In this document: positions 1-9,362 of the stretch, one piece after another
Layout of the letters: each line of letters begins with the position of its first letter
How positions within the stretch are numbered: position 1 is the first letter of the stretch
Source of the DNA: Pseudomonas sp. stari2
Lineage (GTDB): Bacteria > Pseudomonadota > Gammaproteobacteria > Pseudomonadales > Pseudomonadaceae
Assembly: GCF_040760005.1 (NCBI RefSeq)
Contig: NZ_CP099760.1
Span: 645,001-709,000, forward strand
Direction: 5' to 3'
DNA length: 64,000 bases
Notes under the pieces: generated by a model
Databases searched by the model: none
What the model saw: the letters and a program-made list of their open reading frames with translations, nothing else
What the model was told of the DNA's origin: nothing
Translations under genes and position numbers: made by a program

Positions 1-976
1 TCGGCAGACGGCCTTGCAGCTCCGGTACCAGGTCGCTCGGCTTGCTCAGGTGGAACGCACCGGAAGCGATGAACAGAATGTGGTCGGTCTTGACCATGCC
101 CAGCTTGGTGTTGACGGTGCAGCCTTCGATCAGTGGCAGCAGGTCACGCTGCACGCCTTCACGGGACACATCGGCGCCGCCGACATTGCCGCGCTTGGCG
201 ACCTTGTCGATTTCGTCGATGAACACGATACCGTGCTGCTCGACCGCTTCCAGGGCCTTGGCCTTCAACTCTTCTTCGTTGACCAGGCGACCGGCTTCTT
301 CATCGCGCACCAGTTTCAGTGCTTCCTTGACCTTGAGCTTGCGAGACTTTTTCTTGCCCTTGCCCATGTTGGCGAACAGGGACTGCAGCTGGTTGGTCAT
401 TTCTTCCATGCCCGGAGGCGTGGCGATTTCGATGCCGGCCATCTCGGCGACTTCGATCTCGATTTCCTTGTCATCCAGCTGACCTTCGCGCAGGCGCTTG
501 CGGAACAGCTGGCGGGTGTTGGAGTCCTGGGTCGGTGCGTCTTCGTTGCTGAAACCCATGCGTGCCGGCGGCAGCAGAGCGTCGAGGATACGATCCTCGG
601 CAGCGTCTTCGGCGCGGTGGCGAACGCGGGTCATTTCCTGCTCGCGCAGCATCTTGATCGCGGCATCGGCCAGATCGCGGATGATCGATTCGACGTCACG
701 GCCGACGTAGCCGACTTCGGTGAACTTGGTCGCTTCGACCTTGATGAATGGCGCGTTGGCCAGTTTGGCCAGGCGACGGGCGATTTCGGTTTTACCGACA
801 CCGGTCGGGCCGATCATCAGGATGTTCTTCGGGGTCACTTCAACGCGCAGCTCTTCAGGCAGCTGCATGCGGCGCCAGCGGTTGCGCAGGGCAATCGCGA
901 CGGCACGCTTGGCATCGTCCTGGCCGATGATATGGCGGTTGAGTTCGTGGACGATTTCGCGGGGAGTCATGGACAT
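1..976 (-). CDS. hslU: HslU, ATPase subunit of the HslUV protease (partial, N-terminal 325 codons)
   Basis: AAA+ unfoldase that feeds substrates to the HslV peptidase in the cytoplasm. The translation begins [20 protein letters not shown], has a Walker A GPTGVGKT at residues 56-63, the I-domain insertion in the middle, and a Walker B FIDEID near residue 250. About 120 C-terminal residues lie beyond the window edge (the usual length is about 445). The start at 976 is preferred over the ATG at 970 by similarity to known Pseudomonas HslU. It lies 48 bp after hslV on the same strand, so the two are co-transcribed from the heat-shock promoter upstream of hslV. Identity is certain; only the exact start is open. 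Confidence 0.97.
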   Translation of the reverse strand, partial: MSMTPREIVHELNRHIIGQDDAKRAVAIALRNRWRRMQLPEELRVEVTPKNILMIGPTGVGKTEIARRLAKLANAPFIKVEATKFTEVGYVGRDVESIIRDLADAAIKMLREQEMTRVRHRAEDAAEDRILDALLPPARMGFSNEDAPTQDSNTRQLFRKRLREGQLDDKEIEIEVAEMAGIEIATPPGMEEMTNQLQSLFANMGKGKKKSRKLKVKEALKLVRDEEAGRLVNEEELKAKALEAVEQHGIVFIDEIDKVAKRGNVGGADVSREGVQRDLLPLIEGCTVNTKLGMVKTDHILFIASGAFHLSKPSDLVPELQGRLP

Positions 977-1024
977 AATAATTGACGGTCCTCAAGCAGA
1001 AGCAAGCCGTGGCACAGGGCCGAA

Positions 1025-1561
1025 TCAGGCTTCTTCAGCGAGATCCTGCTCCTCAATGGTCTGAGTGTGGTTGGTGAATACACAGATGTCGGCGGCGATC
1101 CCGAGAGCGGTCTCGACGATTTCGCGGGCCGACAGATCGGTCTTTTTCAGCAGCGCGCTGGCAGCGGCCTGGGCGTAACCGCCACCGGAACCCATGGCGA
1201 TCAGGCCGTTTTCCGGTTCGACCACGTCACCGTTGCCGGTGATGATCAGGGAGGCGTCCTTGTTGGCGACCGCGAGCATCGCTTCGAGGCGGCTCAGGGA
1301 GCGGTCGGTACGCCATTCCTTGGCGAGTTCGACGGCGGCGCGGATCAGGTGGCCCTGATGTTTCTCGAGCTGGCCTTCGAAACGTTCGAACAGGGTAAAG
1401 GCGTCGGCGGTGGCACCGGCGAAACCGGCGATGACCTGGCCGTGGTACAGGCGACGAACTTTCTTCGCGTTGCCTTTCATCACGGTGTTGCCGAGAGAAA
1501 CCTGGCCGTCGCCGCCCATGACGACTTTGCCGTGGCGGCGGACTGAAACGATGGTGGTCAA
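1025..1561 (-). CDS. hslV: HslV, peptidase subunit of the HslUV protease, TTG start
   Basis: Threonine peptidase of the proteasome-like HslUV complex, 178 residues. I choose the TTG at 1561, so the product begins [20 protein letters not shown]. Removal of the Met then exposes the catalytic N-terminal Thr, as the mechanism requires. An ATG 48 bases upstream (1609) is in frame, but it would bury the Thr and it falls inside the -10 element of the sigma-32 promoter, so it cannot be the start. GGAG lies 9 bases before the TTG. First gene of hslVU; heat-shock control is expected. Confidence 0.95.
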   Translation of the reverse strand: MTTIVSVRRHGKVVMGGDGQVSLGNTVMKGNAKKVRRLYHGQVIAGFAGATADAFTLFERFEGQLEKHQGHLIRAAVELAKEWRTDRSLSRLEAMLAVANKDASLIITGNGDVVEPENGLIAMGSGGGYAQAAASALLKKTDLSAREIVETALGIAADICVFTNHTQTIEEQDLAEEA

Positions 1562-1607
1562 GGGAAGAGTCTCCACACTGCGGGGCGAAAATGCCTTATG
1601 CCCATTC

Positions 1608-1635
1608 ATATGGGGGTAGTGGAGAGGATTTCAAC
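1608..1635 (-). promoter_or_regulatory. Sigma-32 (heat-shock) promoter of hslVU
   Basis: On the minus strand the -35 element GTTGAAA (1635-1629) is followed after exactly 13 bases by the -10 element CCCCATAT (1615-1608). This is close to the E. coli sigma-32 consensus CTTGAAA-N13-15-CCCCATnT. The predicted transcript starts near 1600, giving a leader of about 40 bases before the TTG start of hslV. The element was read directly; RpoH use is inferred from the consensus and from hslVU being a classical heat-shock operon. Confidence 0.85.
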
Positions 1636-1672
1636 TGCGGGGAGGGAGAGGGGACGAGCGGTGTTGTTGCGC

Positions 1673-1704
1673 TGATCCTCCCCACGCAGAGCGCGGGAAG
1701 GATC
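1673..1704 (-). other. Hairpin downstream of the SPOR protein gene
   Basis: In the minus-strand transcript, GATCCTTCCC can pair with GGGGAGGATC over 10 bp (one U-G wobble) around an 11-base loop. It lies between the stop of the FtsN-like gene (1717) and the hslVU heat-shock promoter. There is no run of T after it, so it is at best a weak terminator or an RNA-stabilising 3' structure. Confidence 0.4.
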
Positions 1705-1716
1705 ATTCGAGGGGAA

Positions 1717-2433
1717 TCAGCGGCTCTGGCGTTGTTGTAACAACAGGTTGCTGAAACCTGCGCCCGCCAGTTGTTTCTGGGCAGTGGTCAGTTGTTCGCG
1801 GTTGCTGAACGGGCCGACCAGTACGCGATACCAGGTTTCATCCTTCACTGTCCCGGATTCAACCGCGACCGCCTGGCCGAGCAGAATGATCTGCGCGCGG
1901 ACCTTGTCGGCATCAGCCTCTTTTCGGAACGAGCCGGCCTGGAGGAAGAACTTGGTCACCGGCGCAGCCTTGGTCACCGGAGGCGCTGGCGGTGGGGTGA
2001 TCCCGGCCAGTGCAGCCTGGGCGCGTGCGGTGTCGATCTTCGCCGCTTCCGCCGGAGTCACCGGCGTAGTCGGGATCGCCGGCACCTGTGGCGTCGGCAG
2101 GGTTTTCTCCGGCACGGCGTCAGGCGGCACGATCACTTCCGATTCCGGCAGCAGGGTGTAGAAGTCGTACTTCGGCTTCACCGGTTGCGTCGGGCTCGGC
2201 GGGGTCTTGTTGGCCTCGGCGATCTTGGTGGCTTTCTGTTGTTGCTGTTGTTCGACCTTCTCGCGCTTGACCGTGTCGCTGCCCTTGCCCGGCTCCAGTT
2301 TCATCAGGAACACGATGAACGCACCGACCGTCAGGCCGATGGCCATCCACAGCCAGCCCGGAATCGGCTGCTTCGCTGGAGCTTGGTAACGGCTGGCGCC
2401 ACGTTTGGGTGCAGGTTTTTTCTTGGCAGCCAA
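1717..2433 (-). CDS. FtsN-like SPOR domain protein, TTG start
   Basis: Inner-membrane protein of 238 residues, probably a cell-division or envelope protein that binds septal peptidoglycan. It has a basic N-terminus (MAAKKKPAPKRG), one transmembrane segment at about residues 26-44, a long Gln/Pro-rich linker, and a C-terminal SPOR domain from about residue 158 (KFFLQAGSFRKEADADK to near the end). This is the FtsN layout, though FtsN itself is poorly conserved. The start is a TTG at 2433, one base after the argS stop, so the pair is translationally linked. The same argS-SPOR-hslV order is known from other Pseudomonas. Assignment as the true FtsN is inference. Confidence 0.85.
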   Translation of the reverse strand: MAAKKKPAPKRGASRYQAPAKQPIPGWLWMAIGLTVGAFIVFLMKLEPGKGSDTVKREKVEQQQQQKATKIAEANKTPPSPTQPVKPKYDFYTLLPESEVIVPPDAVPEKTLPTPQVPAIPTTPVTPAEAAKIDTARAQAALAGITPPPAPPVTKAAPVTKFFLQAGSFRKEADADKVRAQIILLGQAVAVESGTVKDETWYRVLVGPFSNREQLTTAQKQLAGAGFSNLLLQQRQSR

Positions 2434-2434
2434 C

Positions 2435-4171
2435 TTACATACGCTCCAGGGTTTCCAGGCCGAGCAGTTCCAGGCCTTGCTTGAGGGTACGGCCGGTCAG
2501 CGCGGCAAGGCGCAGACGGCTTTGCATTTGTGCCGGGGTGTCGGCGGCGAGGATCGGGCAGTTCTCGTAAAAGCTGGAGAACAGGCCGGCCACGTCGTAC
2601 AGGTAGGTGCACAGAGTGTGTGGCGTACCCTTTTCCGCAACGTTGTTCAGCACTTCACCGAACTGCGCCAGTTTGGCCGCCAGTTCCTGCTCGTGCGCCG
2701 CTTCGAGGACGATCTGGCCGTCGACTTCGCTGAAATCCTTGCCCAGTTTGCGGAACACGCCGGCCACACGGGTGTAGGCGTACAGCAGGTACGGCGCGGT
2801 ATTGCCTTCGAAGTTGAGCATCAGGTCGAAGTTGAAGCTGTAGTCGCTGGTGCGGTGCTTGGACAGGTCGGCGTACTTCACCGCGCCGATGCCAACGACC
2901 TTGGCGATGCTGCGCAGTTCGTCTTCGGCCAGTTCCGGATTCTTGTCTTTCACCAGGGTGTAGGCGCGTTCCTGAGCCTCGGTCAGCAGATCGATCAGCT
3001 TCACGGTGCCGCCGTCACGGGTCTTGAACGGACGGCCGTCGGCGCCGTTCATGGTGCCGAAGCCCATGTGCTCCATTTCCATCGGATGGGTCACGAAACC
3101 GGCCTTGCGCGCCACGGCGAACACTTGCTGGAAGTGCAGGGCCTGACGCTGGTCGACGAAGTACAGCGCACGGTCGGCCTTCAGTTTGCCGCTGCGATAG
3201 CGCACAGCTGCCAGGTCGGTGGTGGCGTACAGGTAGCCGCCGTCGGCCTTGACGATAATCACCGGCAGCGGCTCGCCTTCGGCGTTCTTGAATTCGTCGA
3301 GGAACACGCACTGGGCGCCGTTGCTTTCAACCAGCATGCCGGCGGCTTTCAGGTCGTTGACCACATTGATCAGGTCGTCGTTGTAAGCGCTTTCGCCCAT
3401 CACGTCGGCCATGGTCAGTTTGACGTTGAGCAGTTCGTAGATCTTCTGGCAGTGCGACAGCGAGATGTCCTTGAACTTGGTCCACAGCGCCAGGCATTCG
3501 GCATCGCCGGCCTGCAGCTTGACCACCAGGCCGCGGGCGCGGTCGGCGAACTCCGGGGACTCGTCGAAGCGCTGCTTGGCGGCGCGGTAGAAGTTTTCCA
3601 GGTCCGACAGTTCGTCGCTGGTGATCGGGTTTTCCTGCAGATACGCCATCAGCATGCCGAACTGGGTGCCCCAGTCGCCGACGTGGTTCTGACGGATCAC
3701 AGTGTCGCCGAGGAATTCGAGCACCCGGGCAACGCCGTCGCCGATGATGGTCGAGCGCAAGTGACCGACGTGCATCTCTTTGGCCAGGTTCGGTGCCGAC
3801 AGGTCGACCACGGTGCGTTGCGCCGGACCCGCCTTGCGCACGCCAACGTGAGCGTCGGCCAGTGCGGCGTCGAGGCGCGAGGCCAGCGCCTGAGTGTTCT
3901 GGAAGAAATTGATGAAGCCGGGGCCGGCGATTTCGGCCTTGGTGACGTTCTCGTCAGCCGGCAGGGCGGCGATGATTTTTTCCGCCAGGTCACGCGGCTT
4001 CATGCCCGCAGGCTTGGCCAGCATCATGGCGATGTTGCTGGCAAAATCGCCGTGGGTCTTGTCCCGAGCGTTTTCCACCTGGATCGCCGGCGTCAGGCCT
4101 TCAGGCAACACACCTTCGTTGACGAGTTGGGTGAGGGCTTGTTGGATCAGCTGGCGAATGGTGTCTTTCAT
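2435..4171 (-). CDS. argS: Arginyl-tRNA synthetase
   Basis: Class I aminoacyl-tRNA synthetase that charges tRNA-Arg; 578 residues from the ATG at 4171 ([20 protein letters not shown]). The HIGH signature appears as HVGH at residues 134-137 after SAPNLAKEM, as usual in ArgRS. The N-terminal Add1-like domain precedes it, and the C-terminal DALR anticodon-binding domain ends LGLETLERM. An in-frame upstream extension to 4339 is not conserved and is rejected. It lies between priA and the FtsN-like gene on the same strand. Confidence 0.97.
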   Translation of the reverse strand: MKDTIRQLIQQALTQLVNEGVLPEGLTPAIQVENARDKTHGDFASNIAMMLAKPAGMKPRDLAEKIIAALPADENVTKAEIAGPGFINFFQNTQALASRLDAALADAHVGVRKAGPAQRTVVDLSAPNLAKEMHVGHLRSTIIGDGVARVLEFLGDTVIRQNHVGDWGTQFGMLMAYLQENPITSDELSDLENFYRAAKQRFDESPEFADRARGLVVKLQAGDAECLALWTKFKDISLSHCQKIYELLNVKLTMADVMGESAYNDDLINVVNDLKAAGMLVESNGAQCVFLDEFKNAEGEPLPVIIVKADGGYLYATTDLAAVRYRSGKLKADRALYFVDQRQALHFQQVFAVARKAGFVTHPMEMEHMGFGTMNGADGRPFKTRDGGTVKLIDLLTEAQERAYTLVKDKNPELAEDELRSIAKVVGIGAVKYADLSKHRTSDYSFNFDLMLNFEGNTAPYLLYAYTRVAGVFRKLGKDFSEVDGQIVLEAAHEQELAAKLAQFGEVLNNVAEKGTPHTLCTYLYDVAGLFSSFYENCPILAADTPAQMQSRLRLAALTGRTLKQGLELLGLETLERM

Positions 4172-4313
4172 GGTCTTCTCTTTCGACCGCAAGCGCGGCG
4201 GCGCATCGATGCGCGGGTGGAAAAACTGGGCATTATCCGTTGCGAAGACGGGCTTGCCAACCTTAGCAGGCAGGATGTGGATGTGTGGTGACAATTCGAC
4301 CGGTTTTTCCCGG

Positions 4314-6548
4314 TCAGTACAGATCCACGGGATCGACATCCAGCGACCAGCGCACCGCCCGGCCGCTTGGCATCTGCTCCAGCGCCAGCAGCCAGCTCGA
4401 CAGCAACCGGTGCAGCGGCGCCCGGGCCGTGGCCTGCAAAAGCAGCTGCGCGCGGAAGCGTCCGGCCCGACGTTCCATCGGCGCCGGCACTGGTCCCAGC
4501 AGTTCGATACCGCTCAGGTTCTGTTCGGCCAGCAAGCGCTCGGCCTCACTGCACGCCTCATCGAGAAAGCCTTCAGCCTGCCCCGGCTTGTGTGCTTCGG
4601 CGCGCAGCAGCGCCAGATGGGCGAACGGCGGCAGGCCGGCGGCGCGACGCTCGCTCAGGGCCTGTTCGGCAAAGGCGAAGTAACCCTGCTCGGTCAGTTG
4701 CACCAATAAAGGATGGTCGGCCAGGTGCGTCTGAATGATCACCTTGCCCGGTTCTTCCGCCCGCCCGGCGCGCCCGGCAACCTGCACGATCAACTGCGCC
4801 ATGCGCTCGCTGGCGCGGAAGTCGCCGGAAAACAGCCCGCCGTCGGCATCGAGGATCGACACCAGGGTGACCCGGGGAAAGTGGTGACCCTTGGCCAACA
4901 TCTGGGTGCCGACCAGAATGCACGGCTGGCCTTTCTGGATCGTGGCGAACAACTGATTCATCGCGTCTTTGCGCGAGGTGCTGTCACGGTCGACGCGCAG
5001 CACCGGATAGTCCGGGAACAGAATCGCCAGCCGTTCCTCGGCCCGCTCGGTGCCGGCGCCCACCGGCCGCAGATCGACCTTGTTGCACTTCGGGCACTGG
5101 CGCGGCACACGCTCGACGTAACCGCAGTGGTGGCAGCGCAGCTCGCCGTAGCGCTGGTGCACGGTCATCCGCGCATCGCAGCGCTGGCACTCGGACATCC
5201 AGCCGCAATCGTGGCACAGCAGGGTCGGGGCAAACCCTCGGCGGTTGAGGAACACCAGCACCTGCTGGCCGGCGGCGAGGGTCTGGCCGATGGCTTGCTG
5301 CATCGGCCCGGAAATGCCGCTGTCCAGCGGACGGCTTTTTACGTCCAGACGCAGGAACCGTGGCTGTTTGGCGCCGCCGGCCCGTTCATTCAGGCGCAGG
5401 AGTCCGTACCGGCCGGTATAGGCGTTGTGCAGGCTTTCCAGGGATGGCGTCGCGGAGCCGAGCACGATCGGGATGTTTTCCTGACGCGCGCGCACCAGTG
5501 CCAGATCCCGTGCGTGGTAGCGCAGGCCTTCCTGCTGTTTATAGGAACCGTCGTGTTCTTCGTCGATGATGATCAGCCCCGGATTTTTCATCGGGGTGAA
5601 CAGTGCCGAGCGGGTGCCGATAATAATGTCGGCCTCGCCATCCCGGGCAGCGAGCCAGGCATCGAGGCGATCGCGGTCGTTGACGGCCGAGTGCAGTAGG
5701 GCGATGCGCGCATTGAAACGTTGTTCGAAGCGGGCCAGGGTCTGCGGACCGAGGTTGATCTCCGGGATCAGTACCAGCGCCTGTTTGCCGGCCTCGAGGG
5801 TTTCGCGGATCAGTTGTAGATAGACTTCGGTCTTGCCGCTGCCGGTGACTCCGGCCAGCAGGAACGCGTGATAACTGTCGAAACCGGCGCGAATCGCTTC
5901 ATAAGCGGCGCGCTGTTCGCTGTTGAGCGGCAGCTCCGGCTGGGCCAGCCAGTGCTCGTGGCGTGCGCCGGGGGCGTGGCGACGTACTTCGACTTGTACC
6001 AGATCTTTGGCCAGCAGCAGATCGAGGCTGTCCTTGTTCAGCATCAGTTTGCTTAGCAACTGATGGGCGACGCCGTGAGGGTGCTGGGCCAAAGTCGCAA
6101 GGGCTTCACGCTGGCGCGGGGCGCGGGCGATGCGCGGGTCGTCGAGGCTGGCGCCGGGGGCGGCGGACCAGAAACGTTCCTGGCGGGCTTCCGCCAGTTC
6201 GCCCTGGCGCAGCAATACCGGTAATGCCCAACTCAAGGTGTCGCCGAGGCTGTGCTGATAATACTGAGCCGTCCACAGGCACAGCTTGAACAGTGCCGGC
6301 GGCAACGGTGCGGTGGCGTCGAGCAGGGCCAGCGCCGGTTTGAGCTTTTCCACCGGCACTTCACTGGTGTCAGTGACTTCCACCAGAATCCCGATCATTT
6401 CCCGCCGACCGAACGGCACCCGCAGCCGCATGCCCGGTTGCAACTGCGAACGCAGCACACCGGCCGGGGCCCGATAGTCGAACAGGCGGCGCAGGGGCGA
6501 AGGCAGGGCGAGGCGCAGAATGGCGTCGGGCACGCGGAGGATTCTCAT
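4314..6548 (-). CDS. priA: PriA, primosomal replication restart helicase
   Basis: 3'-to-5' DNA helicase that reloads the replisome at abandoned forks; 744 residues. It has an N-terminal 3'BD region, Walker A GVTGSGKT at 233-240 and a DEEH box at 329-332. Between the helicase lobes is the zinc-binding insert with eight Cys (445, 448, 454, 457, 472, 475, 485, 488), followed by the [13 protein letters not shown] helicase motif. All signatures are intact. It is divergent from rpmE. Confidence 0.97.
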   Translation of the reverse strand: MRILRVPDAILRLALPSPLRRLFDYRAPAGVLRSQLQPGMRLRVPFGRREMIGILVEVTDTSEVPVEKLKPALALLDATAPLPPALFKLCLWTAQYYQHSLGDTLSWALPVLLRQGELAEARQERFWSAAPGASLDDPRIARAPRQREALATLAQHPHGVAHQLLSKLMLNKDSLDLLLAKDLVQVEVRRHAPGARHEHWLAQPELPLNSEQRAAYEAIRAGFDSYHAFLLAGVTGSGKTEVYLQLIRETLEAGKQALVLIPEINLGPQTLARFEQRFNARIALLHSAVNDRDRLDAWLAARDGEADIIIGTRSALFTPMKNPGLIIIDEEHDGSYKQQEGLRYHARDLALVRARQENIPIVLGSATPSLESLHNAYTGRYGLLRLNERAGGAKQPRFLRLDVKSRPLDSGISGPMQQAIGQTLAAGQQVLVFLNRRGFAPTLLCHDCGWMSECQRCDARMTVHQRYGELRCHHCGYVERVPRQCPKCNKVDLRPVGAGTERAEERLAILFPDYPVLRVDRDSTSRKDAMNQLFATIQKGQPCILVGTQMLAKGHHFPRVTLVSILDADGGLFSGDFRASERMAQLIVQVAGRAGRAEEPGKVIIQTHLADHPLLVQLTEQGYFAFAEQALSERRAAGLPPFAHLALLRAEAHKPGQAEGFLDEACSEAERLLAEQNLSGIELLGPVPAPMERRAGRFRAQLLLQATARAPLHRLLSSWLLALEQMPSGRAVRWSLDVDPVDLY

Positions 6549-6604
6549 AGGCGGGGCGGTGAAGAAGGGCGGGAGCCTAGCAGACGGTCGGTCTCGGTGA
6601 CAGC

Positions 6605-6632
6605 TTGCGTGATTGAAAAGGTCTGGTAGAAT
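6605..6632 (+). promoter_or_regulatory. Sigma-70 promoter of rpmE
   Basis: TTGCGT (6605-6610), a 16-base spacer and TAGAAT (6627-6632) lie in the priA/rpmE divergent gap. The predicted start near 6640 gives a leader of about 60 bases before the rpmE ATG. In E. coli the rpmE leader is reported to take part in L31 autoregulation; whether this leader does so cannot be told from the sequence. Confidence 0.65.
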
Positions 6633-6701
6633 CCGCGGCCTAATTACGTGCGGTATTCAACAATCGTGTTGGATGGCGGCACGCCAGCTGAGGAAAACAC
6701 C

Positions 6702-6920
6702 ATGAAAGCCGATATCCACCCGAATTACCCAGAAGTTGCAGTAACTTGCAGCTGCGGCAACAAGTTCGAAACCCGTTCGACCTTCGGCAAAGCCCTGGCG
6801 ATCGACGTTTGCAACGAGTGCCACCCGTTCTACACCGGTAAGCAGAAGACTCTGGACACCGGTGGTCGCGTTCAGAAGTTCGCCGACCGTTTCGGTGCTT
6901 TCGGCGCGAAAAAGGCCTAA
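6702..6920 (+). CDS. rpmE: 50S ribosomal protein L31 (zinc-binding form)
   Basis: 72-residue large-subunit protein that helps form the bridge to the small subunit. It begins [20 protein letters not shown] and carries the four Cys of the zinc-containing type at 16, 18, 37 and 40 (CSC and CNEC), so it is the zinc-dependent version rather than the Cys-less paralog made in zinc starvation. The ATG at 6702 is preceded by GAGGAAAA; an in-frame upstream ATG at 6648 is not conserved. The gene is followed within 45 bp by an intrinsic terminator embedded in the next gene. Confidence 0.97.
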   Translation: MKADIHPNYPEVAVTCSCGNKFETRSTFGKALAIDVCNECHPFYTGKQKTLDTGGRVQKFADRFGAFGAKKA

Positions 6921-6961
6921 GGCCTCTCATTCTGGAAAACCTCAGCGGCTTTTCCGGTCTG

Positions 6962-7744
6962 ATGAAAAAGGCGTCCCTTGTGGGCGCCTTTTTTGTGTCC
7001 GCGATTTGGCTGTCCGCTGCCCAGGCCTTTTGTCCGGCGCCCTCGGGTCTGTCCAGCGTGGTGGTGCAGCGGGTTGTCGATGGCGACACGGTGCGCCTGA
7101 GTGACGGTCGCAGCGTACGCCTGATCGGTCTCAACACGCCTGAATTGGGCAAGCAGGGTCGCGGCGACGAGCCGTTTGCCGTGGCGGCGCGCAAACGCCT
7201 GGAAGCCTTGGTAGCTGACAGTGGCGGACGAGTCGGTTTGCGCCTCGGCGCGCAGGAAAAAGACCATTACGGGCGTACGCTCGCCCATCTCTACAGCGTC
7301 AGCGGCGCCAGTCTCGAAGCGCAAATGCTCGCCGATGGCCTCGGTTTCCGGGTCGCGGTGGCGCCGAATGTCGATCTTGTCGATTGTCAGCAAGCCGCCG
7401 AACGCAGCGCGCGGCAGGCCGGGCTTGGCCTTTGGAAGCGCTCGCCTGTACTGAAAGCGGAGCAGATCGAACGCTCGGGTTTCGCCATCGTCAGCGGGCG
7501 TGTGAGCAAGGTTCAGCGCAATCGTGGCGGAATCTGGATCGAGTTGCAGGACAAGCTTGTACTGCGCGTTGCACCCAATCTGCTGGAGCGCTTCGATGTC
7601 AGTTCCCTGCAAGCGTTGAAGGGCAAGCAAATCGAAGCCCGGGGCTGGGTGGTCGACCGTTCACGACGGGGCGGATTGAAATCCGGTCAGGTCCGTTGGC
7701 TGTTGCCGCTGACCGATTCTTCAATGTTGCAATCGTCCCGCTGA
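6962..7744 (+). CDS. Exported thermonuclease (SNase) family protein
   Basis: 260-residue protein with a signal peptide (MKKASLVGAFFVSAIWLSAA, cleavage predicted after AQA near residue 22) and a staphylococcal nuclease-like domain: VVDGDTVRL, then RLIGLNTPE carrying the catalytic Arg, then KDHYGRTLAHLY with the second Arg. A C-terminal extension of about 100 residues follows the nuclease domain. Predicted to act outside the cytoplasm on nucleic acid. Oddity: its first 11 codons also form the intrinsic terminator of rpmE, so expression from the rpmE transcript should be low. Confidence 0.85.
   Translation: MKKASLVGAFFVSAIWLSAAQAFCPAPSGLSSVVVQRVVDGDTVRLSDGRSVRLIGLNTPELGKQGRGDEPFAVAARKRLEALVADSGGRVGLRLGAQEKDHYGRTLAHLYSVSGASLEAQMLADGLGFRVAVAPNVDLVDCQQAAERSARQAGLGLWKRSPVLKAEQIERSGFAIVSGRVSKVQRNRGGIWIELQDKLVLRVAPNLLERFDVSSLQALKGKQIEARGWVVDRSRRGGLKSGQVRWLLPLTDSSMLQSSR
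6965..6994 (+). terminator. Intrinsic terminator of rpmE, inside the nuclease signal-peptide codons
   Basis: GGCG(T)CCC-TTGT-GGGCGCC forms a strong GC hairpin, flanked by A5 on the left and T6 (6989-6994) on the right. The structure starts three bases into the nuclease gene (ATG at 6962). It has every property of a rho-independent terminator after rpmE (stop 6920). Confidence 0.85.
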
Positions 7745-7928
7745 AGAAAAAGTTGTAGACATTTTTTCTGTCGATTGTGAACAGTCTAGCCCTTGTGCGC
7801 CGTGGCTCTTGGCCCAAAGTCGTAGGGCAGGGCGCTTGACAGGGGTGACCGGGCAGTCTTGTGGGGACTTTGCGAGGCGCGTATCCTCGCTGACCAGTCT
7901 GTCCAACAGTAAAAAGCGGAATGCCAAA
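7745..7928 (+). promoter_or_regulatory. Upstream region of the malic enzyme gene
   Basis: 184-bp gap between the nuclease gene and the malic enzyme gene. A consensus-like -35 TTGACA lies at 7836-7841, but the hexamer 17 bases later (TTGTGG) is a poor -10, so the promoter is not resolved. No other gene or repeat is seen here. Confidence 0.3.
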
Positions 7929-9197
7929 ATGTCTGATCTGAAAACTGCCGCTCTCGAATATCACGCCAATCCTCGTCCAGGAAAGCTGAGTGTCGAGCTC
8001 ACCAAGGCCACTGCTACCGCCCGCGACCTGTCGCTGGCCTACAGCCCCGGCGTAGCTGAACCAGTGCGCGAGATCGCCCGCGATCCTGAACTGGCCTACA
8101 AGTACACCGGCAAGGGCAACCTGGTTGCAGTCATTTCCGATGGCACCGCGATTCTGGGCCTGGGTAACCTCGGCCCATTGGCTTCCAAGCCAGTGATGGA
8201 AGGTAAAGGCGTGCTGTTCAAGCGCTTCGCCGGCATCGACGTATTCGACATCGAAGTCGACTCCGAAAGCCCGCAAGCCTTCATCGACACCGTAAAACGC
8301 ATTTCCATCACCTTCGGTGGCATCAACCTGGAAGACATCAAGGCGCCTGAGTGCTTTGAGATCGAACGCGCTCTGATCGAGCAGTGCGACATTCCGGTGT
8401 TCCACGATGACCAGCACGGCACCGCGATCGTGACCGCTGCGGGCATGATCAACGCTCTGGAAATCGCTGGCAAAACCCTCGGCGAAGCCAAGATCGTCTG
8501 CCTGGGCGCCGGCGCTGCCGCAATCTCCTGCATGAAATTGCTGGTGAGCATGGGCGCCAAGGTCGAGAACATCTTCATGATCGACCGTACCGGCGTGATC
8601 CACGCTGGCCGTGACGACCTGAACCAGTACAAGGCTGTGTTTGCTCACGCTACCGAGAAGCGCACCCTGGACGACGCCATCGAAGGCGCTGACGTATTCG
8701 TCGGCCTGTCGGGCCCGAACCTGCTGAGCGCCGAGCAACTCAAGCGCATGGCGGCCAACCCGATCGTCTTCGCCTGCTCCAACCCGGATCCGGAAATCTC
8801 CCCGGAACTGGCTCACGCCACACGCAACGACGTGATCATGGCCACCGGCCGTTCGGACTACCCGAACCAGGTCAACAACGTGCTGGGCTTCCCGTTCATC
8901 TTCCGCGGTGCCCTGGACGTTCGCGCCAAGCGCATCAACGAAGAAATGAAGATCGCTGCCGCCAACGCTCTGCGCGAACTGGCCAAGCTGCCGGTTCCAC
9001 AGGAAGTCTGCGACGCCTACGGCGGTATCTCCCTGGAATTCGGTCGTGAGTACATCATTCCGAAGCCAATGGACAAGCGCCTGATCACCGTGATCTCCGA
9101 CGCCGTGGCCAAGGCCGCGATCGAGACCGGCGTAGCGACCCTGCCGTATCCGAAGAACTACCCGCTGAAAAGCGTGGATGACGTGTTCAACGGCTAA
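7929..9197 (+). CDS. maeB: Malic enzyme, short form
   Basis: Oxidative decarboxylation of malate to pyruvate, feeding gluconeogenic and NADPH metabolism in the cytoplasm. 422 residues from MSDLKTAALEYHANPRPGKL; the catalytic Tyr is in LAYSPGVAEP (Tyr38), the metal-site acids in HDDQHGTA, and the Rossmann loop in LGAGAAAISC. It lacks the C-terminal phosphotransacetylase-like domain found in the roughly 760-residue E. coli MaeB, so it is the single-domain form common in Pseudomonas. Cofactor preference (NADP is usual) is not decided by the sequence. Convergent with ponA. Confidence 0.92.
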   Translation: MSDLKTAALEYHANPRPGKLSVELTKATATARDLSLAYSPGVAEPVREIARDPELAYKYTGKGNLVAVISDGTAILGLGNLGPLASKPVMEGKGVLFKRFAGIDVFDIEVDSESPQAFIDTVKRISITFGGINLEDIKAPECFEIERALIEQCDIPVFHDDQHGTAIVTAAGMINALEIAGKTLGEAKIVCLGAGAAAISCMKLLVSMGAKVENIFMIDRTGVIHAGRDDLNQYKAVFAHATEKRTLDDAIEGADVFVGLSGPNLLSAEQLKRMAANPIVFACSNPDPEISPELAHATRNDVIMATGRSDYPNQVNNVLGFPFIFRGALDVRAKRINEEMKIAAANALRELAKLPVPQEVCDAYGGISLEFGREYIIPKPMDKRLITVISDAVAKAAIETGVATLPYPKNYPLKSVDDVFNG

Positions 9198-9218
9198 GTC
9201 GTTGTAGCGCTTCAAGTG

Positions 9219-9252
9219 AAAGCCCCGGCTCGTGAGAGTCGGGGCTTTTTTG
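9219..9252 (+). terminator. Intrinsic terminator of the malic enzyme gene
   Basis: AAGCCCCGGCTC pairs with GAGTCGGGGCTT (one G-U pair), followed by a T tract. It begins about 20 bases after the maeB stop. Confidence 0.9.
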
Positions 9253-9311
9253 TTCCTGAGGTTTTTGTGTCGAGTGTGGCCTGTTCGTCCGGCACCGATC
9301 CTGAAGGCAAT

Positions 9312-9350
9312 AAAAAAAGCCCCGCACTTCTCACGAAGGCGGGGCTTTTT
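9312..9350 (-). terminator. Intrinsic terminator of ponA (probably bidirectional)
   Basis: AAAAAGCCCCGC and GCGGGGCTTTTT pair over 12 bp around a 13-base loop. Read on the minus strand it lies just after the ponA stop (9363) and ends in T's; the plus-strand copy also ends in T's. With the maeB terminator it forms a double barrier between the convergent genes. Confidence 0.9.
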
Positions 9351-9362
9351 AGCGGATCAGGA

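Noticed and set aside
1562..1609. N-terminal extension of HslV starting at the ATG at 1609
   Set aside because: The ATG lies inside the -10 of the heat-shock promoter and the extension would bury the catalytic threonine.
2405..4291. Open frame of 628 codons opposite argS
   Set aside because: Antisense shadow; argS on the minus strand is complete with the expected motifs.
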